The notes under the pieces: model-generated
What the model saw: the letters and a program-made list of their open reading frames with translations, nothing else
Databases searched by the model: none
What the model was told of the DNA's origin: nothing
DNA from: Psychroflexus curvus
GTDB taxonomy: Bacteria; Bacteroidota; Bacteroidia; Flavobacteriales; Flavobacteriaceae
Direction of reading: 5' to 3'
NCBI RefSeq assembly: GCF_020164585.1
Contig: NZ_JAIQZF010000004.1
Location: 248,001 to 312,000, forward strand
DNA length: 64,000 nt
Made by a program: the position numbers and the translations under genes
Shown: positions 1 to 10,257 of the stretch, piece after piece
Layout of the letters: every line of letters starts with the position of its first letter
Numbering within the stretch: position 1 is the stretch's first letter

Positions 1-455
1 GAACTTCTTGTACTCAAGGATTCATAATCAAAAAGCTCAAGCTGCTGAAGGTCTGCATTGAAAATCCAAAGTAAATTATCTTTTGAAATTCCAGCAAAAT
101 CAACAGTTTTAAAATTTAAGATCCTATTGAAATTTAAGCGCTCGATTTCGTTGAGGCGGTTGTCCAAAATCACAACGGTGTTGGCCTCTTTATAAAACAA
201 CAGAATTTTAAGCGGATTTAGTAAATCAACGCCTTCAAGTTTACCGAGTTGCAAATCCTGAAATTGGAATTTCTTTTGATTTTCAGTTTTGAAAAACACA
301 TTTGTTCTAGAAAAATAAAAGTGTTGATAGGTATCAACACCCCAAAACTGATCGGCATTTACTGGCAACCTATCTACAAGCTTCAAGCTAGAGGACTGTG
401 CGCTTAAAGCCAACGGAAACAAAATCAGAAGAAAAAAGGGAAAAAAGCGGTTCAT
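1..455 (-). CDS. Secreted protein of unknown function (3' end outside window)
   Basis: The minus-strand frame is open from an ATG at 455 to the window edge, giving 151 codons without a stop, so the C-terminus is missing. The first 20 residues are a clear Sec signal peptide: MNRFF, then a run of P, F, L and I, then ALSAQ as a probable cleavage site. The mature part is rich in short beta-like stretches alternating with D and N (for example NTVVILDNRLNEIERL). That would fit a repeat or propeller-like periplasmic protein, but this is inference and I do not recognise the family. The divergent rpe gene lies beyond the DUF6122 gene. Function unknown. Confidence 0.7.
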   Translation of the reverse strand, partial: MNRFFPFFLLILFPLALSAQSSSLKLVDRLPVNADQFWGVDTYQHFYFSRTNVFFKTENQKKFQFQDLQLGKLEGVDLLNPLKILLFYKEANTVVILDNRLNEIERLNFNRILNFKTVDFAGISKDNLLWIFNADLQQLELFDYESLSTRS

Positions 456-499
456 GAAAAAATTGATGTTGTGAAATATACCAAATAAAGGTTTGTGAT

Positions 500-823
500 T
501 CAAATTCCAGACCATAAACAGTCGAGGCCATCCGTAATCATATGAAAAATAAGGCCTATGCAGAAAAGTTTAATCCATTTATTTTTAAAAATAAACAAGC
601 TCAACACATAAATTGTAATAGCAACTTTGGAATGAAAGGTATGAAATCCAATGCTACACCGACCGGGGTCAAAAATGGGCACAGCCCATAAATGGTCGAT
701 ATCTACGATCATGGTAGACAATAAAATTAAATAGCCCTTCCACAAATGCTTTGGACTGTAAATCCATGCAATGAGCAGAATAATGATAAAATGATTGCTA
801 TAATGTACTAAAGTTTGCCACAT
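500..823 (-). CDS. DUF6122 family membrane protein
   Basis: A 107-residue, strongly hydrophobic protein with about four membrane segments. It carries the hallmark pattern of the Bacteroidetes DUF6122 family: an N-terminal MxQTLxHYSxHF, a central VDIDHLWAxPIFDPxRCSIGFHTFHS, and a C-terminal HMITDGLDC. The conserved His and Asp residues (D41, D43, H44, H61, H64, H94, D98) resemble the metal-ligand spacing of membrane-bound metal-dependent hydrolases of the YdjM type. A metal-dependent membrane hydrolase is therefore possible, but no activity is established. It is probably monocistronic, lying 45 bp downstream of the start of the secreted gene at 455. Confidence 0.8.
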   Translation of the reverse strand: MWQTLVHYSNHFIIILLIAWIYSPKHLWKGYLILLSTMIVDIDHLWAVPIFDPGRCSIGFHTFHSKVAITIYVLSLFIFKNKWIKLFCIGLIFHMITDGLDCLWSGI

Positions 824-919
824 ATTGATTTCCTAAGCTGTCTTGCAAAATACAGTTAAACAGCTCTTAAACGCAAGGCGTTTTAATGAATAAATAGTCC
901 TTTTACCCAACAAAAACCT

Positions 920-927
920 TATTTTTG
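920..927 (+). promoter_or_regulatory. Bacteroidetes-type -7 box upstream of rpe
   Basis: TATTTTTG matches TAnnTTTG exactly and lies 15 nt before the rpe ATG at 943. It argues that the ATG, and not the upstream TTG at 925, is the start, because the TTG lies inside the -7 box itself. No clear -33 TTG is seen at 19 nt spacing. Confidence 0.6.
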
Positions 928-942
928 CAAAAAAATACTCCC

Positions 943-1605
943 ATGAGCGACAAACTTATTGCCCCTTCCCTACTTGCAGCAGATTTTGCAAACCTGCAGC
1001 GCGATATTGAACTCGTTAATGATAGCGAAGCAGATTGGTTCCACATCGATATTATGGATGGTGTTTTTGTCCCAAACATTTCTTATGGAATGCCCGTTCT
1101 TAAGGCTATGACAAAACATACCAAAAAATTTGTAGATGTTCACTTGATGATTGTAGACCCAGATCGCTACATCAAGGACTTTGCAGATTTGGGATCGAAT
1201 ATGTTGACGGTTCACTATGAAGCCTGTACGCATCTTCATAGAAGTTTACAATCTATCAAACAACACGGTATGCAAGCTGGAGTTGCTTTAAATCCGCATA
1301 CCAATGTTGAAGTGCTAAGAGATACCATTACCGATATTGACATGGTGTGTCTGATGAGCGTAAATCCAGGTTTCGGAGGTCAGCATTTTATAGAACGAAC
1401 TTATGATAAAGTTAAGCGACTTAAGGCTTTGATAAAAGAAGAAAATGCTCACACAAAAATTGAAGTAGATGGCGGCGTGACCGATAAAAATGCAGAAGAA
1501 CTGGTAAATACTGGTGCTGATATTTTAGTAGCCGGTAGTTTTGTGTTTAAGGCTGATAACCCTAAACAAACCATTTCTGATTTAAAACAAATGATAAATA
1601 AATAA
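943..1605 (+). CDS. rpe: Ribulose-phosphate 3-epimerase
   Basis: A 220-residue TIM-barrel enzyme interconverting D-ribulose 5-phosphate and D-xylulose 5-phosphate in the pentose phosphate pathway; cytosolic. Family motifs are intact: APSLLAADFANL at the N-terminus, the metal-ligand HIDIMDG, VHLMI, the conserved MSVNPGFGGQ loop, and the C-terminal catalytic EVDGGV followed by GADILVAGS, which binds the phosphate. The length is normal for the family. I start at the ATG at 943 because the upstream TTG overlaps the -7 promoter box. The next gene, ypdA, begins only 2 bp after the stop, so the two are probably co-transcribed. Confidence 0.97.
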   Translation: MSDKLIAPSLLAADFANLQRDIELVNDSEADWFHIDIMDGVFVPNISYGMPVLKAMTKHTKKFVDVHLMIVDPDRYIKDFADLGSNMLTVHYEACTHLHRSLQSIKQHGMQAGVALNPHTNVEVLRDTITDIDMVCLMSVNPGFGGQHFIERTYDKVKRLKALIKEENAHTKIEVDGGVTDKNAEELVNTGADILVAGSFVFKADNPKQTISDLKQMINK

Positions 1606-1607
1606 TT

Positions 1608-2567
1608 ATGGTATATGATGTTTTAATTGTTGGAGGTGGTCCTATTGGGATTGCATGTGCACTGGAGGCGAAGAAGAAAAACCTTTCTTACATCATCCTT
1701 GAAAAAGGGGCTTTAGTCAATTCCTTGTACAATTATCCAGATAAAATGACTTTCTTTTCTACCTCGGAAAAGCTGGAGTTGGATCACATTCCTTTTGTCA
1801 GTAATAATCCAAAACCCTCAAAACAGGAAGCTTTGGAATATTACAGACGAATTGTCGAGTCTAAACAAGTTCAAATTCAATTATTTGAAAAAGTTGAAAA
1901 TGTAAGCAGCGAAGATCATGTGTTTACTACCACCACTTCAAAATCTACTTACCAATCTAAAAACCTGGTTATTGCCACTGGTTTTTATGATATCCCAAAT
2001 TACCTGAATATCCCCGGCGAAGACTTAGATAAAGTCACGCATTATTATGGTGATCCACATTATTATGCAACTCAGAAAGTAGTGGTTGTAGGAGCAAGCA
2101 ATTCTTCTGTGGATGCCGCTTTAGAAACCTACAGAAAAGGTGCTGAAGTGACCATGATTGTTCGAGGGGAACAAATAGGCGAACGCGTGAAGTACTGGGT
2201 AAGACCCGATGTGATTAATAGGATAAAAGAAGGAAGTATTAAAGCCTTTTTCAATTCTGAATTGACTGAAGTCGGAGAAGACTACGTCAAGTTTAAAGAC
2301 GAAGAGGGAAAAATTCAAACCCTTGAAAATGATTTTGTACTTGCACTTACAGGGTATAGACCCAATTTTGAGTTCTTGAAAAAACTGGGAATTGAGCTGA
2401 GTGACGACCAGCTTTCTATTCCTAACTACGATAAACAGACCATGAAAACCAACGTAGATGGTATTTATTTGGCTGGTGTTATCTGTGGCGGCATGGAAAC
2501 TCATAAATGGTTTATCGAAAACTCCAGAATACATGCGAAGATGATTATGGAAGATATTAAATCTTAA
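1608..2567 (+). CDS. ypdA: YpdA-family bacillithiol-disulfide reductase (putative)
   Basis: A 319-residue FAD/NAD(P)-dependent pyridine nucleotide-disulfide-like oxidoreductase. An N-terminal Rossmann motif GGGPIGIAC (about residues 9-17) binds FAD, and a second VVVGASNSSVDAA (about 163-175) binds NADPH. The sequence KMTFFSTSEKLELDHIPF and the C-terminal VICGGMETHKWFIENSRIHA are characteristic of YpdA (TIGR04018-type), which reduces bacillithiol disulfide. No CxxC dithiol is present, as expected for this family. It directly follows rpe, a source of pentose-phosphate flux and so NADPH. This gene implies that the host makes bacillithiol, although no bsh gene lies in the window. Confidence 0.85.
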   Translation: MVYDVLIVGGGPIGIACALEAKKKNLSYIILEKGALVNSLYNYPDKMTFFSTSEKLELDHIPFVSNNPKPSKQEALEYYRRIVESKQVQIQLFEKVENVSSEDHVFTTTTSKSTYQSKNLVIATGFYDIPNYLNIPGEDLDKVTHYYGDPHYYATQKVVVVGASNSSVDAALETYRKGAEVTMIVRGEQIGERVKYWVRPDVINRIKEGSIKAFFNSELTEVGEDYVKFKDEEGKIQTLENDFVLALTGYRPNFEFLKKLGIELSDDQLSIPNYDKQTMKTNVDGIYLAGVICGGMETHKWFIENSRIHAKMIMEDIKS

Positions 2568-2615
2568 TTAAGAGTTGTTGAAAATTCCTATCTAAGAATT
2601 TGGCTATATTTAACC

Positions 2616-3527
2616 ATGTCTAAAACCAAGCTAAACAAATACTACTCCAGATTACATTCTTTCGTTCTTTCCGAAACGCTCAAAGAAAAGCTGGAGAAGG
2701 TTATTGTTATCACGGCAATTGTTAGTTTTTTGATACATCTTGCTATAATTGGGCTGATAGATTTCGATTTTATAGATTTTGGCGAGTATGACGGCAACCT
2801 AATTATTAGCCCAATTTCGGCTATCTACACCCCATTTTCGATTATTCTTATCTATGAGGTTTATCTACTGGTCTTTTATCTTCCTAAGTCTATCACCATC
2901 TATATTGGTAAACAATACGAAATCATCACCCTGATTTTGATTCGGAAGATATTTTACGATTTATCCAATTTAGAATTTTCTTCAGATTGGTTTTCAATTG
3001 AAGCTGATATTCAGTTCACCATTGATCTTATATCAACTTTAGTGTTGTTCTTTTTGATATTTCAGTTTTACAGGCTGAATTCCAAAAACAAAGCTGAAAA
3101 AGAAAAAATCACAGATAAAACTAAATCACATATAAAAGTCAAGCATGTATTCGCAACCATTTTAGTTCCCACTATCGTATTCCTGGCTTTATTTTCGTTT
3201 GGAGACTGGTTTTATGATACACTAACTGGCTCAGACTATTCTTCGACCTCTATAAAGACCGTAAACACTATATTTTTTGACGATTTTTTTACTGTTTTAA
3301 TCCTCATTGATGTGCTCTTACTTCTCTTTTCATTCTTGCAAACCGAAGAATTCAGCAGGGTTATACGGAATTCAGGATTTGTGATTTCAACCATTCTAAT
3401 CAAATTATCATTTTCTGCAGATAACATCATCAATACTATATTAATCATCGTGGCGGTAAGCTTTGGTGTTTTAATCCTTTACATTTACAATCAATATTTC
3501 AAACTGAATAAAACCCTCAAGGCATAA
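2616..3527 (+). CDS. Polytopic membrane protein of unknown function
   Basis: A 303-residue integral membrane protein with roughly seven or eight hydrophobic segments, at about residues 30-50, 65-90, 95-112, 130-150, 175-195, 215-240 and 250-290. A short charged cytosolic loop (NSKNKAEKEKITDKTKSH) lies near residue 155. I recognise no catalytic or transport motif. It starts 48 bp after ypdA with a weak -7-like TATATTTA just before the ATG, so it could have its own promoter. It may be an uncharacterised Flavobacteriaceae membrane family. Function unknown. Confidence 0.75.
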   Translation: MSKTKLNKYYSRLHSFVLSETLKEKLEKVIVITAIVSFLIHLAIIGLIDFDFIDFGEYDGNLIISPISAIYTPFSIILIYEVYLLVFYLPKSITIYIGKQYEIITLILIRKIFYDLSNLEFSSDWFSIEADIQFTIDLISTLVLFFLIFQFYRLNSKNKAEKEKITDKTKSHIKVKHVFATILVPTIVFLALFSFGDWFYDTLTGSDYSSTSIKTVNTIFFDDFFTVLILIDVLLLLFSFLQTEEFSRVIRNSGFVISTILIKLSFSADNIINTILIIVAVSFGVLILYIYNQYFKLNKTLKA

Positions 3528-3578
3528 ATAGTTGCGATTGTAGTTTAAAATGTTATATTGAAATAAATCGCTAAAAAA

Positions 3579-4643
3579 ATGTATGATTTTATAATTATCG
3601 GTGCTGCACAGGCAGGTCTTTCTATGGCTTATGAACTCGAGCAGCAAGGGAAAAATTATATAGTCTTAGATAAAGAAAATGAAGTAGGCGCGTCCTGGCT
3701 CAAGCGCTGGGATTCATTGACATTGTTTACACCTTCAGAATTTAACAATCTGAAAGGCATGAATTTCCCTAAACCAAAAGGGCATTATCCAAACAAATAT
3801 GAAGTCGCCGATTATTTCAAAGCTTATGTTGAGAAATTCGAAATCCCTATTCGCTTTAATACTTTAGTCACCGAAATTCAAGATAAAACCGATTTTTTTA
3901 TCGTAAAACATGAGGATGGATATTATGAAGCCGAGCAGGTCATCGTCGCTACTGGACCGTTTCATATTCCATACACACCTCCTTTCCATACCAAAATAGG
4001 TTCGTCTATTTTCCAAATCCACAGTGATTATTACAAAAACCCGAGTCAGTTACAGGAAGGAAAAGCGATGGTGGTTGGCGCTGGAGATTCCGGATATCAA
4101 ATCTTAGATGAAATTTCCGACACCCTTCGCGATGTTTATTTTTCTGGAGATACAGATGTCAAAACACTTCCACAGGAATTTCTTGGTAAAACCTTATGGT
4201 GGTGGTTTACAAAAACCGGCTATTTAAGTTTTGGAAAAGATTCCTGGCTGGGTAAAAAAATAAGCGAGTCCAAACAACCCGTTATTGGGGTAGATGTAAA
4301 AGGAATCCTGAACAAAGAAAACGTGATTCCCGTAGGAAAGACCGTGGATGCCAAGCAGAATGTTATCATCACTGAAGAAGCAAAATTAGCCGATGTTAAA
4401 AACATCATCTGGGCGACAGGCTACCGACCTAAATTTGATTGGATTGAGGGACTGGAACTCGATAAAAAAGGATATCCTGTTCATGAGAGAGGTGTCAGTA
4501 ACGTGGAAGGTCTTTATTTTATTGGTCTGCCATGGCTACATACACGAGCTTCAGCTACGCTTGGCGGTATCAAAAAAGACGCGGATTATCTTGGAGATTA
4601 TATCAAAAACAAAGCTTCGACCAGAGAACCCATTTCGGTTTAA
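3579..4643 (+). CDS. Flavin-containing monooxygenase-like NAD(P)/FAD oxidoreductase
   Basis: A 354-residue two-dinucleotide-binding-domain flavoprotein of the CzcO/YpdA-neighbour type. The FAD motif at residues 6-14 is IIGAAQAGL, a GxAxxG variant of GxGxxG. The NADP motif at about 164-172 is VVGAGDSGY. NIIWATGYRPKFDW near residue 275 is the conserved ATG region, and the C-terminal half ends with YFIGLPWLHTRASATLGG. The family oxygenates or reduces small substrates using NADPH; the substrate here is unknown. It is a paralogue in fold of ypdA 1 kb upstream on the same strand. Confidence 0.85.
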   Translation: MYDFIIIGAAQAGLSMAYELEQQGKNYIVLDKENEVGASWLKRWDSLTLFTPSEFNNLKGMNFPKPKGHYPNKYEVADYFKAYVEKFEIPIRFNTLVTEIQDKTDFFIVKHEDGYYEAEQVIVATGPFHIPYTPPFHTKIGSSIFQIHSDYYKNPSQLQEGKAMVVGAGDSGYQILDEISDTLRDVYFSGDTDVKTLPQEFLGKTLWWWFTKTGYLSFGKDSWLGKKISESKQPVIGVDVKGILNKENVIPVGKTVDAKQNVIITEEAKLADVKNIIWATGYRPKFDWIEGLELDKKGYPVHERGVSNVEGLYFIGLPWLHTRASATLGGIKKDADYLGDYIKNKASTREPISV

Positions 4644-4646
4644 AAT

Positions 4647-4680
4647 TAAAAACCCCTCGATATATCGAAGGGTTTTTAAT
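4647..4680. terminator. Bidirectional intrinsic terminator
   Basis: A near-perfect inverted repeat: AAAAACCC, then TCGATATATCGA, then GGGTTTTT. A and T tracts on both sides let it serve both the monooxygenase gene (+) and sucC (-), which converge here. Confidence 0.85.
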
Positions 4681-4697
4681 TCTATAGAAAGGTCTTA

Positions 4698-5891
4698 TTA
4701 ATCTAAAACCTCATGAACTTTATCTGCAGCTTCTTTGAACTGAACTGCTGTTTTCACGTTAATTCCTGCTTCATTAATAAGTTCCACAGCTTTTTCAGCA
4801 TTGGTACCCTGAAGTCTTACGATGATAGGCACCTTAATTTGGTCACCCATGTTTTTGTAAGCTTCGATAATTCCTTCAGCGACACGGTCACATCTTACGA
4901 TACCACCAAAAATGTTAACTAAGATAGCTTCTACTTTCTCGTCTTTTAAAATCAATTTAAAAGCTTGCTCTACTCGTTTTGCATCTGCAGTACCACCAAC
5001 GTCAAGGAAGTTGGCAGGTTCTCCGCCAGCAAATTTGATCAAGTCCATAGTTGCCATCGCAAGACCAGCACCGTTGACCATACAACCTACGTTTCCGTCT
5101 AGATTGACGTAGCTCAGGCCAGCTTCTCTTGCTTCCACTTCTGTAGGATCCTCTTCACGCGTATCACGCATGCTTTGGTAATCTTTGTGTCTGAATAAAG
5201 CTGAATCATCTAAAGTTACTTTAGAATCCACAGCTAGAATTTTATCATCACTTGTTTTAAGAACAGGGTTGATTTCGAATAACGAAGAATCAGAACCATC
5301 GTAAGCGTTGTAAAGAGCTGTGACAAATTTTGTCATTTCTTTAAACGCTTTTCCTTCCAAACCAAAATTGAAAGCGATTTTACGCGCCTGAAAAGGAAGA
5401 ATTCCGGTTGCAGGATCAATCTCTTCTGTAAAAATTTTCTCTGGTGTTTTATCTGCAACACTTTCTATATCTACTCCACCTTCTGGAGAGTACATAATCA
5501 TGTTTTTTCCTGTAGCTCTATTGAGCAATACGGACATGTAATATTCTTCTGGCTCATTATCACCTGGATAATATACGTCTTCAGTTATAAGAATCTGGTG
5601 TACTTCTTTTCCCTCTTTGCTTGTTTGAGGCGTTACCAAATGCATTCCTAAAATCTCATCTGCAAGTTGCTCAACTTCTTTTAGGTTTTTGGCGAGTTTT
5701 ACACCACCACCTTTACCACGTCCACCAGCATGAACCTGGGCTTTGATCACGTGCCATCCAGTTCCGGTTTCTTCAGTAAGTTTTTTTGCAGCTTCTACAG
5801 CTTCTTTAGGAGTTTTAGCGACTATTCCTTTTTGGATAGCAACGCCATAACTACTTAATATTTCTTTGCCTTGATATTCATGTAGATTCAT
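4698..5891 (-). CDS. sucC: Succinate--CoA ligase (ADP-forming) subunit beta
   Basis: A 397-residue ATP-grasp subunit of succinyl-CoA synthetase, a TCA-cycle enzyme forming succinate and ATP or GTP from succinyl-CoA. The N-terminus MNLHEYQGKEILSSYG and VIKAQVHAGGRGKGGGVKLA (nucleotide-binding loop) are diagnostic. The C-terminal CoA-ligase domain carries NGAGLAMATMDLI, FLDVGGTA and the conserved NIFGGIVRCD near residue 320. The length equals the family norm (about 388-400). The sucD partner is not adjacent, which is common in Bacteroidetes. A full consensus promoter lies upstream. Confidence 0.97.
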   Translation of the reverse strand: MNLHEYQGKEILSSYGVAIQKGIVAKTPKEAVEAAKKLTEETGTGWHVIKAQVHAGGRGKGGGVKLAKNLKEVEQLADEILGMHLVTPQTSKEGKEVHQILITEDVYYPGDNEPEEYYMSVLLNRATGKNMIMYSPEGGVDIESVADKTPEKIFTEEIDPATGILPFQARKIAFNFGLEGKAFKEMTKFVTALYNAYDGSDSSLFEINPVLKTSDDKILAVDSKVTLDDSALFRHKDYQSMRDTREEDPTEVEAREAGLSYVNLDGNVGCMVNGAGLAMATMDLIKFAGGEPANFLDVGGTADAKRVEQAFKLILKDEKVEAILVNIFGGIVRCDRVAEGIIEAYKNMGDQIKVPIIVRLQGTNAEKAVELINEAGINVKTAVQFKEAADKVHEVLD

Positions 5892-5921
5892 AATCAGGTT
5901 TTATGATATAAATTTGGTTCA

Positions 5922-5951
5922 CAAAAGTAATAATTTAAAGTTTGGCTACAA
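5922..5951 (-). promoter_or_regulatory. Consensus Bacteroidetes promoter of sucC
   Basis: Read on the minus strand this is TTG, then 19 nt, then TACTTTTG. That is an exact match to the TTG-N19-TAnnTTTG promoter of Bacteroidetes. It lies 30 nt upstream of the sucC ATG and is the best complete promoter in the window. Confidence 0.75.
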
Positions 5952-6015
5952 TAATTTAAAAGGGTTTCTTAGCATCCTAAGCAAAAGCTTAACTCAAAGT
6001 GATAATTAACATCGA

Positions 6016-6240
6016 ATGAATTCTGAATCTCACAAAAAAGCTTTAGTTGAATTGGCTCATGCTAAAATGCATTTTGGCAAGTATAAAGGCTTTTACCTTT
6101 CAGACATTCCTGAATATTATTTGATTTGGTATAAGCGTAAAGGCTTTCCAGACAACAAGCTAGGCCAGCAAATGCAGGAAGTACTCGAATTGAAAGAAAA
6201 TGGTTTGGAGTATATCTTGAGAAAAATCAGAAAAAGCTAG
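6016..6240 (+). CDS. DUF3820 family protein
   Basis: A 74-residue protein with the DUF3820 signature: MHFGKYKGFYLSDIPEYYLIWYKRKGFPDNKLGQQMQEVLELK. The family is also annotated as putative quorum-sensing-regulated virulence factor and is found fused to or beside nucleases in some bacteria; its biochemical role is not established. The gene lies alone between sucC (divergent) and pyrG, with 83 bp before pyrG. No signal peptide or membrane segment. Confidence 0.85.
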   Translation: MNSESHKKALVELAHAKMHFGKYKGFYLSDIPEYYLIWYKRKGFPDNKLGQQMQEVLELKENGLEYILRKIRKS

Positions 6241-6251
6241 AGGATTTTTGA

Positions 6252-7934
<1,683 letters not shown>

Positions 7935-8040
7935 CAAACCTCTTTCTCTAAATATTATAGAAATAAGTTTATATAAATAAAATTAAATGTTGATTTTTGC
8001 ACATATTTCAGAAAATCAACACTTACAATTGTAAAAGTCA

Positions 8041-9981
8041 ATGGAAGATAAAAAGACGTTTGATAAAAACTCTATTATAGGATTTACACTTATCGGTTTA
8101 ATACTGATTTTATTCATGTACCTAAACCCTACCGAGGAAGTAGTACCCGAAGATAAATCTACAGAACAAGTTGAGACTACACCTCAAAAAAATCCTGAAC
8201 TTTCTAACACTCAAAGCACACCTTCTCCTGCTGAAACTTTAAGTAGTAGTTTACAGGATTCTGTCAACGCAGAACTCGCCAAAAGAGAATATGGTGCTTT
8301 TGCGTATTCAGCTGTAAAAGATTTTGCGAAAGATGATGCGGTTACTACTATTGAGAATGAAGTATTAGAACTGCAAATAAGCAATAAAGGAGGTCAAATC
8401 GTAGAAGCTAAAATGAAACAGCACGATACCTATAAAGGTAATCCTGTTTATTTGATAAAAGATGGCAATGCGAGCTTCAATATTTCTTTTGAAGCAAACG
8501 ACGGACGAACTTACAATACCAGTGACCTTTATTTTGAACCTAACTTAAGTACAGAAAATGGCAATCCAACCTTAAGCATGAGAGCTAAGGTGTCTGATGT
8601 TGAGTATCTTGAATTTTACTACGGCTTAGAATCAGAGGATTATATGATAAACTTCGGGATTCGTTCTCAAGGTTTAAGTGAAGTTATTTCTTCAGATAAC
8701 GCCAATTTATCCTGGGAAGTTAAAGCTTTACGTAAAGCCAAAAGTATTTCTTATGAAAACAGATATACTGAAATTGTTTATCTGTACGAAGATGAAAAAG
8801 ACGACTACACAGGCCAGGGTGATGAGGCTATTGAGGAAGATAAACTTATAGAATGGATTGCTTTCAAACAGCATTTCTTCACTTCAATATTACTGACTGA
8901 CACACCATTTTCTGAAGGAAAAATGACATCTAGAAACCTGGTCCAGGATGAACAGGTGGATACGTTGTTTACCAAAAATTTTCTTGCAGAAGTTCCTTTA
9001 AAATTGAAAAACGGTGAATTTTCTGAAAGTCTGAATTGGTATCACGGACCTACAGATTTTAAAATTTTAAGTGACTATGATCGACAGTTGGATGAAATCG
9101 TTCCATTGGGATGGGGACTTTTTGGGTGGATCAACAGATACATCTTTATTCCTTTCTTCGGATTTTTAAGCAGTTCACTTCCAAGTTATGGATTGGCAAT
9201 TATTGTTATGACCATCGTTGTAAGAATAGTCCTCTCTCCTATTACTTATAAGTCTTATTTATCTCAGGCCAAAATGAAAGTTTTGAAGCCAGAGATCAAT
9301 GAAATCAATGAGAAGTACAAGGACAATGCGATGAAAAAGCAGCAGGAAACTATGAAGCTGTACAGCAAAACAGGTGTGAGTCCGCTTGCGGGTTGTATAC
9401 CGGCGCTTTTACAGATTCCTGTATTCTATGCGCTGTTCCAATTTTTCCCGAGTGCATTCGATTTGCGACAAAAAGGATTCTTATGGGCAGAAGACTTATC
9501 GAGTTATGATGTTATTTATGAATGGGATACTTATATTCCTCTTGTCTCCTGGGCATATGGAAATCACGTAAGTTTATTCCCAATTCTTGCCTCTGTTGCT
9601 ATATTCTTTTACACGCAGATGACTGCAGGTCAAAACATGCAGCAAAGCTCGCAACCAGGAATGCCAAACATGAAGGTCATTATGTATTTTGCACCTTTGG
9701 TGATGCTTATATTCTTCAATAATTATGCAAGTGGTTTATCGCTGTATTACTTTATTTCAAATTTAATTACAATAGGAATCATGCTAGTCATAAAGCATGT
9801 CATTATCGATGAGAATAAGATCTTAGCGAAAATTGAAGAGAAAAAGAAAAAGCCTAAGAAGAAAGGTAAGCTTGGTAAAAAGTTCCAGGAAATCATGGAT
9901 CAGGCTGCTGAACAACAAAAAAAGAAACAAAGCGAGAAGGAAGACACTAAAAAAGGCAATAAGAAAATAGATAAAAAATAA
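8041..9981 (+). CDS. yidC: Membrane protein insertase YidC
   Basis: A 646-residue YidC/Oxa1 insertase. An N-terminal TM (about 14-30) is followed by an acidic Ser/Thr/Pro/Glu linker, a large periplasmic beta-domain (about 95-350) and the conserved five-TM core from about 365. The core includes YGLAIIVMTIVVRIVLSPITYKSY and GCIPALLQIPVFYALFQFF; the arginine in TIVVRIVLSPI is the expected hydrophilic-groove residue. The C-terminal tail (about 600-646) is extremely Lys-rich, as in other ribosome-binding YidC tails. The gene integrates Sec-dependent and Sec-independent inner-membrane proteins. A strong terminator follows. A near -7 box (GATTTTTG) lies about 42 nt upstream. Confidence 0.97.
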   Translation: MEDKKTFDKNSIIGFTLIGLILILFMYLNPTEEVVPEDKSTEQVETTPQKNPELSNTQSTPSPAETLSSSLQDSVNAELAKREYGAFAYSAVKDFAKDDAVTTIENEVLELQISNKGGQIVEAKMKQHDTYKGNPVYLIKDGNASFNISFEANDGRTYNTSDLYFEPNLSTENGNPTLSMRAKVSDVEYLEFYYGLESEDYMINFGIRSQGLSEVISSDNANLSWEVKALRKAKSISYENRYTEIVYLYEDEKDDYTGQGDEAIEEDKLIEWIAFKQHFFTSILLTDTPFSEGKMTSRNLVQDEQVDTLFTKNFLAEVPLKLKNGEFSESLNWYHGPTDFKILSDYDRQLDEIVPLGWGLFGWINRYIFIPFFGFLSSSLPSYGLAIIVMTIVVRIVLSPITYKSYLSQAKMKVLKPEINEINEKYKDNAMKKQQETMKLYSKTGVSPLAGCIPALLQIPVFYALFQFFPSAFDLRQKGFLWAEDLSSYDVIYEWDTYIPLVSWAYGNHVSLFPILASVAIFFYTQMTAGQNMQQSSQPGMPNMKVIMYFAPLVMLIFFNNYASGLSLYYFISNLITIGIMLVIKHVIIDENKILAKIEEKKKKPKKKGKLGKKFQEIMDQAAEQQKKKQSEKEDTKKGNKKIDKK

Positions 9982-10007
9982 CTTTCCCTCAGTTTTAATA
10001 AAAAAGC

Positions 10008-10037
10008 AAAAGGAGTCTAAATGGACTCCTTTTTTTG
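10008..10037 (+). terminator. Intrinsic terminator after yidC
   Basis: AAAAGGAGTC, loop TAAATG, GACTCCTTTT, followed by a T run. It lies 27 nt after the yidC stop. The stem sequence is nearly the same as that of the terminator at 13655. Confidence 0.85.
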
Positions 10038-10257
10038 TTTTTAAACAGAGTATATCCTCCTGCAAATTCGTCTGTCGAGTGTGTGAATTGATGGAATGGA
10101 GAAATAGTTTCGCCTCTACAACATAAAAATCTACTTTGATTTCAATCAATATTCCCAAAGAGTTAAGAATCAATTACGGGAAATTTCGTCGTTAATATGC
10201 TCTTAAGAATCTCTTTATTTACCGCTTAGTTTCTAACTTTAAGAAAAGTAAAAAACT

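Noticed and set aside
9823-10173. Minus-strand 116-codon frame across the yidC tail and terminator
   Set aside because: It is produced by the Lys-rich (AAA/AAG) yidC tail read backwards, giving Phe and Leu runs, and it passes through the yidC terminator.
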